Origin: a virus
IMG/VR virus record: IMGVR_UViG_3300009082_000043
Span: 1-33,725 of that record
Length of the DNA stretch: 33,725 nucleotides
Direction: 5' to 3' (one strand)
This document shows, piece by piece, positions 24,076 to 31,312 of the stretch. Both the position numbers and the translations under genes were made by a program. Position 1 is the stretch's first letter; every line of letters starts with the position of its first letter. Below the pieces are notes generated by a model. It was not told the origin of the DNA. It made no database searches and saw nothing but the letters and a program-made list of their open reading frames with translations.

Positions 24076-24078
24076 ATT

Positions 24079-25077
24079 CTACTCCATCCAAGTAAAATGA
24101 TTCATAATTACTGTCTGTTCTCTCTGGGCAATTGCGTTAAATTGCTCATAGATTGCAGAGTCCTTCATCATTTCCAGGAACAAAGGAAGCATACCTTCTT
24201 TATTTGTTGATTCTGTACAATACTTATAGCCCTCTGTTCCAAAAAGATGTTGTATCTGATATTGTACTTTCTTTACTTCTTCAGATAAACTTAATACAGG
24301 TCTACCTGTGATAATAGATAAAAGTATGCCATGTAATCTATGAGTAATACTTCCGGCAGTGCACCTACATATTGCTAAGTACTTGTGGGGTTCTTTCATA
24401 AAAACTTCTCCAAACGCTTCTCCCAATAAAATTCCTCCATAGCGGGGAATATACTCCTTCTGGTAATTTATATAGTCAGAAGTTCCGTGGGGTACCCAAA
24501 TAAAAGAATAACCTTCCTTTGTGAGAGAAGTCAATAGTGTATGAGTACTTTCTATAATATCCGTGTTCTCTTCCGTACGAATAGAAACAGTTAAAACCTT
24601 AGGATAAATAGGTTTAGAAAAATTTCTAGTATTGCTATAATGCCAGAATGATAAGTCGCCCGCAACCACTACATCATTTCTTTCTAAACCTAAAGATTGT
24701 CTCATTTCTAAAGTAGTTCCATAATCTCTTACTCCTATAAACTTGGCACTTTCTATTACATCTTTCCACATTTGATGTTTCACATAAAATTCCTGACTTC
24801 CTGCTCCTATTATTAATAAAGATTTTCCTTGTCCCAAACCTTTTAGAGAATCATACAGTCTTAAATCTACTTTTGTGTTATTCCAATCATGTATCTGCTC
24901 TTCTTCTCTGGAATATAAAATACCCCCAGGTCCCAATATTAGATATTCCGCCTCGTCAAAATTTTTAGTGGGAATATACCCCCTTTCAAGTAAAATCTGT
25001 TCAAGTGCTTGAGTTATTGCCATATCACCTATACTCGTATATTTAGCACCAATTATATAGACAGATTTCATTTTCAT
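24079..25077 (-). CDS. Polysaccharide pyruvyltransferase-like protein (CsaB/WcaK type)
   Basis: A 332-residue protein of the polysaccharide pyruvyltransferase superfamily. Seen are an N-terminal strand-loop VYIIGAKYTSIGDMAITQAL, a second strand with ILGPGGILYSREEEQ, then LLIIGAGSQEF, and the segment IGVRDYGTTLEMRQSLGL that starts the second GT-B-like half. Near the C-terminus comes RCTAGSITHRLHGILLSIITGRP, the typical donor-side SxxxHR/HG helix. Enzymes of this type attach pyruvate ketals to surface glycans, enabling S-layer anchoring or capsule change. It overlaps the GT9 gene by 4 bp (ATGA), so the two are co-expressed. Confidence 0.7.
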   Translation of the reverse strand: MKMKSVYIIGAKYTSIGDMAITQALEQILLERGYIPTKNFDEAEYLILGPGGILYSREEEQIHDWNNTKVDLRLYDSLKGLGQGKSLLIIGAGSQEFYVKHQMWKDVIESAKFIGVRDYGTTLEMRQSLGLERNDVVVAGDLSFWHYSNTRNFSKPIYPKVLTVSIRTEENTDIIESTHTLLTSLTKEGYSFIWVPHGTSDYINYQKEYIPRYGGILLGEAFGEVFMKEPHKYLAICRCTAGSITHRLHGILLSIITGRPVLSLSEEVKKVQYQIQHLFGTEGYKYCTESTNKEGMLPLFLEMMKDSAIYEQFNAIAQREQTVIMNHFTWME

Positions 25078-26366
25078 TTTTCAACAAACTTTTTCAATTC
25101 TTTCAAAATAATTTGAGGAGAAATTTTTCCTATACACCAACCAGGATGCGAATAGTTGACACATTCTTCATTTCTATCATTACAGGGATAGCAACTTACA
25201 GGGGGTTCAATAGAGACAGTTTCAGGATATGCCCTCCATTCACTATCTATAGTAGAAGGTAAAAATATCGTTGGTTTGAAAAAAGAGGCAGCTACGTGTA
25301 AGGGTGAGGAATCAATAGTAATAACTATATTGGCACTTTCTACTATTGCAAACATCTCTCTAATAGAAGTAGTTCCTCTTAAGTCAAGACAATTTGTATA
25401 TTTGAAGAAAGTAGATGTTTTCCCTTTTCTGCGTAATTCTAAACTATCTCCTAGTGTATCTCCTATTAAAATGATACGATATCCTGGAAATGTACTATGA
25501 ATAGTGTCAACTAAGAATTGTCTCCGTTCTCTAGGGTAAATTCTTCTATTATCGGCACTAGTAAATGCTATGACTATATTCTGAGAAGAATCTGAAATTA
25601 CGTTTCTTGCAAACTGTTTCTCCTCGGGAGTTAAATAAATCTCTGGTCTACAGGATATTAAGTTTTTTGGATTTACTCCACATAATATTGCAGATGATTT
25701 TACTCTATGTTGTCTACAAAACTCTTCTTCATATAAAGATAGTTTAAACGATATATCAAAAACTTTTTCATATGAATTTATTTCTACTTCATCTAAACTC
25801 TTCACGCATCTCTGAATATAAGGAAGATATTTAAGAGCATCGGGAAAACGGGTAACTACTTCTACACTATATCCCATAGAGTGTAGAGTTTTAAGTGTAG
25901 GAATAAGCATCAAAATATCGCCTAAACCATCGAAATCAATAACTAAAATTGAATTTTTTATTTTAGTTGTTGATATTGAGTCAAATGACTTAAGTTCTAT
26001 TTTAGTTCTCCTGTGTAATTCATGTACTATATCTTCTCCCCACCCATCACCATACATGCACTCAACTCCTTCTACTTTTTCTAGGGTATCCTCAATATAA
26101 AATTTTTCTTGTAAATTTATATAGACAATGTCCTCACTTGCTATAGGTTGAGCATAGTCAGTGACAATTGCTATAACACAATGAGTTTTAAGAAGAGTTT
26201 TAATGTGGTGTATTACAAAATCGTTATCTCCCAAAATATCAGTAAATACTAATACAAATGGCTTTTGACTACGTAATGACACTATTTTATTTTTGAAGGA
26301 TATTATGGGGGTATGTATATTGACAGGAACGGTAAACTGTATCTGGGTTTCATTCAACTCAATCAT
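25074..26366 (-). CDS. GT9-family glycosyltransferase (ADP-heptose LPS heptosyltransferase-like)
   Basis: A 430-residue protein. Residues 1-140 are an extra Rossmann-like N-terminal domain. From about 143 the GT9 fold begins with ILVIDFDGLGDILMLIPTL, the heptosyltransferase signature loop. It continues with NIVIAFTSADNRRIYPRERR and ITIDSSPLHVAASFFKPTIF (donor pocket), then a C-terminal Cys pattern CYPCNDRNEEC and GWC found in the family. Cellular members build LPS inner core. A phage copy beside a pyruvyltransferase homologue suggests glycan remodelling of the host surface or virion glycosylation. It overlaps the upstream Cys4 gene by 8 bp. Confidence 0.75.
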   Translation of the reverse strand: MIELNETQIQFTVPVNIHTPIISFKNKIVSLRSQKPFVLVFTDILGDNDFVIHHIKTLLKTHCVIAIVTDYAQPIASEDIVYINLQEKFYIEDTLEKVEGVECMYGDGWGEDIVHELHRRTKIELKSFDSISTTKIKNSILVIDFDGLGDILMLIPTLKTLHSMGYSVEVVTRFPDALKYLPYIQRCVKSLDEVEINSYEKVFDISFKLSLYEEEFCRQHRVKSSAILCGVNPKNLISCRPEIYLTPEEKQFARNVISDSSQNIVIAFTSADNRRIYPRERRQFLVDTIHSTFPGYRIILIGDTLGDSLELRRKGKTSTFFKYTNCLDLRGTTSIREMFAIVESANIVITIDSSPLHVAASFFKPTIFLPSTIDSEWRAYPETVSIEPPVSCYPCNDRNEECVNYSHPGWCIGKISPQIILKELKKFVEK

Positions 26367-26664
26367 CCTCGGTATCGTCTGCGGGTGCTTCTTCTAACGC
26401 CAATTTCATCAATTCACTCAATGCATTCTTTTCGCTAGATACCATCTCCTCATCACTCTCGTCTTCGTTTACTACAACCTCTTCACTTTTTTGTTTTTTA
26501 TACCTCTTAAGGGCAATCATACAATTTAATGTATTGACCTTAAATCGGCATTCTTCTTTAAGAGGGCAATTTCCACAACTATATTTCGCATTAGCAATGG
26601 GCATGTCGCCCATATCTGGTCCCTTATCTAACGGTTTTGGATTGTTTCCTGATAATGTTTTCAT
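26359..26664 (-). CDS. Cys4 metal-binding protein with acidic tail
   Basis: A 101-residue protein with four Cys (30, 33, 39, 48) in YSCGNCPLKEECRFKVNTLN and an acidic C-terminal half rich in Glu and Asp. The pattern fits a zinc ribbon or small Fe-S site. It overlaps the exonuclease stop as ATGA and the GT9 start, so it is part of one transcription unit. No family is recognised. Confidence 0.6.
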   Translation of the reverse strand: MKTLSGNNPKPLDKGPDMGDMPIANAKYSCGNCPLKEECRFKVNTLNCMIALKRYKKQKSEEVVVNEDESDEEMVSSEKNALSELMKLALEEAPADDTEDD

Positions 26665-27611
26665 CTGTCATTCTCCAACTTGGAAATAAAGTGATTATTT
26701 CTACTTAACTGGTCACTAAATAGAATCAGAGTGTCTCTAAATTCACTTAAAATTGAATGAAATTCATAATCGGTTAGTATCTCTTCTAAGGAAATTTCAT
26801 CAATTTCTCTATTTTTTATCAATAAAGTTTTTACTTTCTCAAGTACTTCCGAATTGATAAACTGTTTTAAGTCTACTAACTTCATATTTCTTAAAAGGAT
26901 TTCATGCTGTCCCCTTACTAATTTTCCTGCTATGTCTAAATCAGTATTATCACACAATGCATTAATAGAGTGATACTTTTGAAGTAATTTCTTTGCTCTA
27001 ACTTCTCCTATTCCCCTAATACCTGGAATATCATCCCCTGAATCTCCCATAAGGCACTTATATAATAGAAAATCTTCTCGCTCTAAACCGATTTTTTCAT
27101 AAAAATTTTGTGAATTAACAGTATTTTTCTTTATAGGGTCATACCAATCTACGTTAGTACCTACTAATTGTAGCATATCTTTATCACTAGTTACTACTAC
27201 AGAAGAGTAATTAATAGAAGAGGCTAATTCGGTAATAGCACATAACATGTCATCCCCTTCATAACCCTCCAACTGTATTTGAGGAATCCCTAACGCATCT
27301 AATACTCTCTTGACTTCATTAATCTGCTGAAAAAAGTTCTCTCTACCCTGGCGTTCTTCTTCTGTTTTAGGTTTTCTATTCTCTTTATAGGTAGGTAAAA
27401 TCTTTTTTCTATTGTGACTACTTCCATAATCCCATACAATAACAAGAGCATCAGTCAAGTGATTTCTTATAAAGGCAGAAATCATGTCCAATACCCCATA
27501 CATAACAGAAGTACGTCTGCCTTTACTATCGCTCAATTGAAATACACAATTGGCTCTAAATGCAGTATGATTTCCATCAAAAATGGCAACTGTTTTTTGT
27601 CTTTCACTCAT
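26661..27611 (-). CDS. 5'-3' exonuclease / flap endonuclease (RNase H-like, Pol I N-terminus family)
   Basis: A 316-residue FEN family nuclease. The acidic metal-site motifs appear in order: VAIFDGNHTAFRANC near residues 9-22, LVIVWDYGSSHNRKKILP then the conserved YKENRK, GYEGDDMLCAI near 115-125, VVTSDKDMLQLV near 140-150, and GDSGDDIPGIRGIGEVRA near 190-207 as the helix-three-turn-helix DNA clamp. It would remove RNA primers or flaps during phage replication, like T4 Rnh. It joins the Zn-ribbon gene by a TAATG overlap. Confidence 0.88.
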   Translation of the reverse strand: MSERQKTVAIFDGNHTAFRANCVFQLSDSKGRRTSVMYGVLDMISAFIRNHLTDALVIVWDYGSSHNRKKILPTYKENRKPKTEEERQGRENFFQQINEVKRVLDALGIPQIQLEGYEGDDMLCAITELASSINYSSVVVTSDKDMLQLVGTNVDWYDPIKKNTVNSQNFYEKIGLEREDFLLYKCLMGDSGDDIPGIRGIGEVRAKKLLQKYHSINALCDNTDLDIAGKLVRGQHEILLRNMKLVDLKQFINSEVLEKVKTLLIKNREIDEISLEEILTDYEFHSILSEFRDTLILFSDQLSRNNHFISKLENDR

Positions 27612-27952
27612 TAATCTACCTGTAGGGTACCCACTTTTTTAGTTTTCTTTTTTACTTTTTTCTTAGGAGCATCTTTTGCAATAGAATATCCATCACTCGC
27701 ATCTTCTATTCCCATTTTAGCAAGTGCTCTGTCTATCTTTTTCATACTTCTACCTGTCTTGCCACTAAACTGGGGTGTCCATCCTGTACCTCTAAAAATA
27801 ATGCCAGAACCTGCTCCTAACAATCTTACCACCTCTCCAGAGCATTCTGATTTTTCACACTCAAAATGTGTTTTCAGTTTTGGGGAAGACATAGTTTGTA
27901 ATACCAAAATAGTCTTGCCACACGCTAAACACTCATATTCATAGTGAGGCAT
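27611..27952 (-). CDS. FmdB-like zinc ribbon protein
   Basis: A 113-residue protein that opens with MPHYEYECLACGK, the FmdB/CxxC_CxxC_SSSS-type zinc ribbon, with the second pair at Cys32 and Cys37. A Gly-rich turn (RGTGWTPQFSGKTG) and a Lys-rich tail follow. FmdB-like ribbons bind zinc and are common small regulatory or adaptor proteins. It sits in the DNA metabolism block just upstream of the exonuclease gene in the transcript. Confidence 0.75.
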   Translation of the reverse strand: MPHYEYECLACGKTILVLQTMSSPKLKTHFECEKSECSGEVVRLLGAGSGIIFRGTGWTPQFSGKTGRSMKKIDRALAKMGIEDASDGYSIAKDAPKKKVKKKTKKVGTLQVD

Positions 27953-27977
27953 AATTTTCTCCTATTACTATTATATC

Positions 27978-28451
27978 TTATCTGTGAATAATTACTCCAA
28001 ATCCTTCATCTAGAGTAGGTTCTTCATACATACCCTCAAACATTTCCCAAACAGAATTCCATAACGACTCATCATCTTGACCGTGAGGATTGGACATTCT
28101 ACGAGATACACTTTCCATTTGCGTCAATCTTGGAAGAATATCAGCACAGCAAGAATATCCATATTCTCTAGCAATCGCTAATTGTTTATCTCGCAATTTC
28201 TTTGAGACATTAGTTTCATCTGATACTATATTCCATCCCTCCTTCATGAATTCACGCATTAATGTAAGATATCCGAAGGCTATTGCTTTTTCAACTTCAT
28301 AATCAAATAAATATTCTCCACTTCCAACCATATATCTCAAAGCATCTCTACTCAAAATACAATAACCCTGTTCAAAATACTGTTTAGATAGGGTAGACTT
28401 GCCTGAACCTATATTACCCACTAACATGATAAATTGTTTTTCTCTTTCCAT
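27978..28451 (-). CDS. P-loop kinase (polynucleotide kinase/AAA_33 type)
   Basis: A 157-residue kinase. The Walker A motif GNIGSGKST is at 12-20, followed by ILSRDALRYMVG (substrate-side Asp) and VSDETNVSKKLRDKQLA, then a lid rich in Arg (QMESVSRRMSN). This is the pattern of T4 Pnk-type and zeta-toxin-like small P-loop kinases. The start is ATG at 28451, behind AAGGAGAAGT. A longer form from a GTG at 28616 has no ribosome binding site and would be read through strong hairpins, so it is rejected. It lies directly downstream of the candidate structured RNA and could act on nucleic acid ends. Confidence 0.75.
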   Translation of the reverse strand: MEREKQFIMLVGNIGSGKSTLSKQYFEQGYCILSRDALRYMVGSGEYLFDYEVEKAIAFGYLTLMREFMKEGWNIVSDETNVSKKLRDKQLAIAREYGYSCCADILPRLTQMESVSRRMSNPHGQDDESLWNSVWEMFEGMYEEPTLDEGFGVIIHR

Positions 28452-28465
28452 ACTTCTCCTTATAA

Positions 28466-28893
28466 AATAGCGAGAGTATATTCTTGTATGAGGGTGGCAT
28501 TCCTCTCTTGACATGGGAATATACTCTCTCGAGTTTTCTTTCCTATAGACACCTACTGGGATAGGTAACTCTAATCGTCTACTCTTATTTCTGACTGTGC
28601 CTTCAGTCTCACCCACTATCTTTCAAAAATGTCTAAGTGGAGAGTGAGAGTTGCATTGGCTTTTAAGTCTTGGCTCTCTGCTAGTGCCAAATCTTAGCTT
28701 TTCTCTCCACTTATTTTAGGGGGTAGGACTTCTACCTGCTAAGCTTTCTTCCTATGCACAACGGTTAGGTTTCCGTCTGCCTGTATCTTCTATTGGTGTG
28801 TTCGGATTGAGTTACCCTACTCAACGGTCAATGCCATCTCCATTCGTAGTCTCCACCTAGGAAAGGGTCTCGACTGAATTCCGGTCATCTTCC
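28466..28893 (-). ncRNA. Candidate large structured non-coding RNA
   Basis: About 430 nt (within a 495-nt gene-free gap, 28452-28946) with visibly higher GC than its surroundings and no supportable gene. Hairpins seen on the minus strand include: 28819-28824/28807-28812 (6 bp), 28773-28776/28761-28764, 28732-28736/28722-28726 (5 bp), 28703-28713 with 28634-28644 (11 bp, enclosing an inner TTGGC/GCCAA stem at 28686-28690/28670-28674), 28604-28608/28593-28597, 28561-28566 with 28542-28555 (alternatives), and 28517-28528/28472-28483 (12 bp). CTTAGC at 28693-28698 can also pair with 28738-28743, a possible pseudoknot. Size and phage context recall large ornate RNAs such as ROOL or GOLLD, but the family is not established. 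A TATAAT stands just upstream. Confidence 0.6.
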
Positions 28894-28899
28894 ATTTTT

Positions 28900-28925
28900 A
28901 TTATAGTATGCGTAACTGTTTACGC
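28900..28925 (-). promoter_or_regulatory. TATAAT with a dyad in the spacer, upstream of the structured RNA
   Basis: A perfect -10 hexamer (TATAAT, 28905-28900). Five nt further upstream lies the inverted repeat GCGTAA-ACAG-TTACGC (28925-28910), in the place where a repressor or MerR-like activator would bind between -35 and -10. The -35 region (GTCGCG) is poor, so activation or phage-specific control is possible. As an alternative, the dyad may be part of the RNA. Confidence 0.4.
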
Positions 28926-28946
28926 GACCCCTAAAATGAAAAAGAA

Positions 28947-29129
28947 CTATTCTTCACTAATTGTTTCGGATACTTCTAATTCAAATCCATAAAATCGTGA
29001 CAAAGAAGAATTCTCTACTTTATTAAGAGCTTCTTCTGCTTTCTTCTTGTCAGTAAACTCCTGCACAAACTCTTTGTTACATGCATAAGGTTTTCTATAT
29101 TTGTAAATAGTGTAAAGATACATTTTCAA
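28947..29129 (-). CDS. Hypothetical small protein
   Basis: A 60-residue, helical, Lys/Glu-rich protein (MYLYTIYKYRKPYACNKEF, then DKKKAEEALNKVE). GGAG stands before the ATG. It is the last gene before the structured RNA in the direction of transcription. Family unknown. Confidence 0.55.
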   Translation of the reverse strand: MKMYLYTIYKYRKPYACNKEFVQEFTDKKKAEEALNKVENSSLSRFYGFELEVSETISEE

Positions 29130-29150
29130 TCTCCAATGAAATATTATATC

Positions 29151-29306
29151 TTAAATACACTCTCCAAATGAATGACTTAATACTTCTCCTAGGTCTCTCT
29201 TATCAATTAATTTATGACAATATCCGCATTCTAAATAGTGTTCTAAGGGATTAGCTACCTCTATTATTTCTTCCTTCTCATTTACACGTTTACCTTTAAT
29301 ATTCAT
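29151..29306 (-). CDS. Small Zn-finger-like protein
   Basis: A 51-residue gene read from the gap. Candidate zinc ligands are Cys27, Cys30, His45 and Cys50 (ECGYCHKLI, then SHSFGEC). The start is ATG at 29306, 5 nt after AAGGAG; an ATG at 29310 reads into a stop after four codons. The Shine-Dalgarno overlaps the upstream stop. Confidence 0.6.
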   Translation of the reverse strand: MNIKGKRVNEKEEIIEVANPLEHYLECGYCHKLIDKRDLGEVLSHSFGECI

Positions 29307-29315
29307 TCATTCTCC

Positions 29316-29468
29316 TTACTCAAATTCACGTAAAAATTTTGTTGAGTCTACCATCTCAATAGGAATTTCTTCTCTCATATCTAAATCCCAAGCAGTATCA
29401 CTATTCCAATCTTCTACTTCTGCTGCATTTCCATAAATTGTTTCATAAATACCTGGTTTATTTTCCAT
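29316..29468 (-). CDS. Small acidic protein
   Basis: A 50-residue gene, ATG at 29468 behind AAGGAG, TAA at 29318-29316. It is acidic and Trp-containing (YGNAAEVEDWNSDTAWDLDM). It overlaps the transglycosylase 3' end by 11 bp. No function can be assigned. Confidence 0.55.
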   Translation of the reverse strand: MENKPGIYETIYGNAAEVEDWNSDTAWDLDMREEIPIEMVDSTKFLREFE

Positions 29469-29829
29469 AGTTTCTCCTTAATATAGTCTCTACATTATTC
29501 TTCCAATACTTATTTAAGGGATGTGCATTAAGAGGTGCATATCTACATCCCAGAAATGTTAGGTAATCCTGGGAATTTCCACTGTTCCTCCACCTAACAA
29601 CATTATTCACTACAGTATTCATACACACATGTCTACACTCTGTATATCCCGTACATTTTACTGACATTATTCCGAAAGGATATCTAGTCTTTTCTCCTCC
29701 TTCAGCAATATAAATAGCATCTACAATCTGTTCACAAGAATATCCACTTGCCTCTCTACACGTATCGGCATAACTAAATGAATAAAAAATCCCTACTACC
29801 AATATAGTCCAAAGTATTTTCTTATACAC
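29458..29829 (-). CDS. Exported lytic transglycosylase-like endolysin
   Basis: A 123-residue protein. The start is taken as GTG at 29829, 7 nt after AGGAG. An in-frame ATG at 29853 has no site and would put charged residues ahead of the signal. Residues 2-25 are a signal peptide (YKKILWTILVVGIFYSFSYA, cleavage before Asp-Thr-Cys). The mature domain has DAIYIAEGGEKTRYPFGI with the likely catalytic Glu, then CRHVCMNTVVNNVVRW and FLGCRYAPLNAHPLNKYW. It resembles a small phage transglycosylase family. Several Cys suggest periplasmic disulfides. It would cut peptidoglycan. Confidence 0.7.
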   Translation of the reverse strand: MYKKILWTILVVGIFYSFSYADTCREASGYSCEQIVDAIYIAEGGEKTRYPFGIMSVKCTGYTECRHVCMNTVVNNVVRWRNSGNSQDYLTFLGCRYAPLNAHPLNKYWKNNVETILRRNYGK

Positions 29830-30148
29830 TATACTTCTCCTGTAATTTCCCACACTTTATACAGCGTTTAGCCATTTCTTTTACGTTACCTACACTATCT
29901 ACCTTCCCTAATATCTCTTCGGTAAACGTAGGCAATATTGATTGATGTTTCATACCTCTACTAAGCATTTCACTTACAAGTTCATCATGACGTTTTCGAA
30001 GATTGTGAACTTCCACTAAACCTTTTTCTACATATCCCTTAATAGAAATACCTCGATTAATTGTTCCTGCAAACATGTGAGTCTCTACATGTTCACCTAA
30101 TAGGTGCTGATTACACATCACTTTAGGATTTACATTCCACATTCTCAT
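29822..30148 (-). CDS. Pyrimidine dimer DNA glycosylase / endonuclease V-like protein
   Basis: A 108-residue protein related to T4 DenV. QHLLGEHVE at 14-22 matches the T4 QHLMAEYRE helix, placing Glu22 where T4 has catalytic Glu23, and LRKRHDELVSEMLSRG matches the second signature helix. T4 uses the amine of Thr2; here residue 2 is Arg, as in the MRMW-type branch of the family, so the chemistry may differ. It would act on damaged DNA. The start overlaps the upstream small gene as ATGA. The C-terminus has a CIKCGK pair, perhaps a metal site. Confidence 0.7.
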   Translation of the reverse strand: MRMWNVNPKVMCNQHLLGEHVETHMFAGTINRGISIKGYVEKGLVEVHNLRKRHDELVSEMLSRGMKHQSILPTFTEEILGKVDSVGNVKEMAKRCIKCGKLQEKYSV

Positions 30149-30291
30149 ATCTTACCTAACTGCTTATCTACTGTCCAACAAAGCCAATAGTAGAAATGTC
30201 TATTACAGACTGTATTCTTTGACTTCTTGCACCATGTCAAAAAATTCCAGTAGATTCTGATTTTTTGAAAGAAAAATTCTATTTGGTCCAC
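30145..30291 (-). CDS. Small Trp/Cys-rich protein
   Basis: A 48-residue gene with a GTG start at 30291 behind AAAGGAG; it ends in an ATGA overlap with the DenV-like gene. It is rich in aromatic residues and Lys (QKIRIYWNFLTWCKKSKN, then HFYYWLCWTVDKQLG) with three Cys. Weakly hydrophobic segments might be membrane-peripheral. Function unknown. Confidence 0.5.
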   Translation of the reverse strand: MDQIEFFFQKIRIYWNFLTWCKKSKNTVCNRHFYYWLCWTVDKQLGKI

Positions 30292-30545
30292 CTTTTTCTC
30301 CTTTCATTTCTTACCTCTTCTAACAACATATCTATCTCTGGGTGACTAATTATGCCTATCCTAAAACCACTTCCCGTAAGGTAATTGTGCATGATTCTTA
30401 ACTCTCTATCTCCCCAATTACACTGCTCTAACCAACTTCTTAATTTCCCAACATTTTCTACTTGATTACGTTTCCAGGTACCTACTAAAGACTTTCTCAA
30501 CTGCTGCCAATCCTCTCTATTCACTATCTCGCGAATATCTTCCAT
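30279..30545 (-). CDS. Hypothetical protein
   Basis: An 88-residue, basic, helical protein (REDWQQLRKSLVGTWKRN, then HNYLTGSGFRIGIISHPEID). The ATG is in a TAATG overlap with the small coiled-coil gene upstream. No family is recognised. Confidence 0.55.
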   Translation of the reverse strand: MEDIREIVNREDWQQLRKSLVGTWKRNQVENVGKLRSWLEQCNWGDRELRIMHNYLTGSGFRIGIISHPEIDMLLEEVRNERRKRWTK

Positions 30546-30667
30546 TATTTCTTCTCCAATCCATTAATACGTTCCTGAATCTCAATTACCTGACTTTTAT
30601 CTCCTACTCTTCTCGCCTCATTCAAATCTAACTTTAACTCTCTTAATTCATTTTTTATATCCCTCAT
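30545..30667 (-). CDS. Small coiled-coil protein
   Basis: A 40-residue gene, ATG at 30667 behind GGGAGG, stop in a TAATG overlap. It is almost wholly helical and charged (NELRELKLDLNEARRVGDKS, then VIEIQERINGLEKK), as in short coiled-coil phage peptides. Confidence 0.6.
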   Translation of the reverse strand: MRDIKNELRELKLDLNEARRVGDKSQVIEIQERINGLEKK

Positions 30668-30689
30668 CGTATCCTCCCTTTGCTTTCTT

Positions 30690-30718
30690 AATATAAATAT
30701 AAGATACTTTTGAGTAAA
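30690..30718 (-). promoter_or_regulatory. Possible sigma70-type promoter
   Basis: TTTACT (30718-30713), a 17-nt spacer and TATATT (30695-30690) on the minus strand, in a 72-nt gap between the methyltransferase-like gene and the 40-residue gene. Four and five bases match consensus. AT-rich DNA makes chance matches likely. Confidence 0.3.
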
Positions 30719-30739
30719 AAACAAGGGGGGATATCAAAA

Positions 30740-31312
30740 TTATTTTAAAATAGTTATTGTGAAGTAAACGCGTAAATAACTAGATATAGGTTCAAATAAA
30801 TAGACTGGTTTCAATCTCTTCTTTCCAAAGGTTTCTCCTATATCTATTGTAGCGTAAATAAGGGCTTCTCTATATGCTTTCCAACTATCTGGATTTAATC
30901 CTACTTGTGACAGTATGACCTTACTTCTTTTGTATCTCCAGTTCTCAAAATCAGTGTAGGTTACAATCAATCCTTTATTGGCTAATTTAACTGCAGTAGG
31001 TAAACATATCCAGCAACTGTCATATGGGTCTAAATCAACAACATCAGCAGTCATTCCGCTTCCGTGCAATAAATTTAAAAATCTATCTGCTGGTAAATGA
31101 TAGTTTGTTTCATATTGGGTATCCAAATCGTTTGTCATTGCCTCAATTTTCATTCTAATATACCTATTACTATTTCCTGCATATGCATCTATCAAAGTTC
31201 GTGTACCTACCTGCTTTACAAAGTGTCGGTCAAGGTCGTACTTAAAATCTAAACGTTCCTGATACCTATTTGCTCTATTTCTTTCTTTATAATTATTTTC
31301 AGGAAGATTCAT
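30740..31312 (-). CDS. Trm1-like SAM-dependent methyltransferase homologue
   Basis: A 190-residue Rossmann-type protein. LIDAYAGNSNR at 40-50 is a motif I-like loop. VVDLDPYDSC at 91-100 and KGLIVTYTDF at 113-122 match the DLDPYG-S and VTxTD motifs of the tRNA guanine-26 N2-dimethyltransferase (Trm1) family. The protein is much shorter than Trm1 and lacks its C-terminal domain, so target and activity are open. It overlaps the radical SAM gene by 4 bp (ATGA). It could modify host or phage RNA or DNA. Confidence 0.6.
   Translation of the reverse strand: MNLPENNYKERNRANRYQERLDFKYDLDRHFVKQVGTRTLIDAYAGNSNRYIRMKIEAMTNDLDTQYETNYHLPADRFLNLLHGSGMTADVVDLDPYDSCWICLPTAVKLANKGLIVTYTDFENWRYKRSKVILSQVGLNPDSWKAYREALIYATIDIGETFGKKRLKPVYLFEPISSYLRVYFTITILK

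Noticed and set aside
28452-28616. N-terminal extension of the P-loop kinase (GTG at 28616)
   Set aside because: No ribosome binding site at the GTG, the extension runs through strong hairpins of the structured RNA region, and ATG 28451 has AAGGAG at good spacing right before the kinase domain.
28452-28946. Group I or group II intron, tmRNA, RNase P RNA or tRNA
   Set aside because: No group II domain V, no group I P-Q-R-S order, no tmRNA or RNase P signature and no cloverleaf with a T-arm was found by eye. A diverged version cannot be fully excluded.
30261-30307. Alternative start ATG at 30307 for the small gene before the DenV-like gene
   Set aside because: That frame gives only a short product and puts the GGAG inside the gene; the GTG at 30291 uses that GGAG and ends in an exact ATGA overlap.
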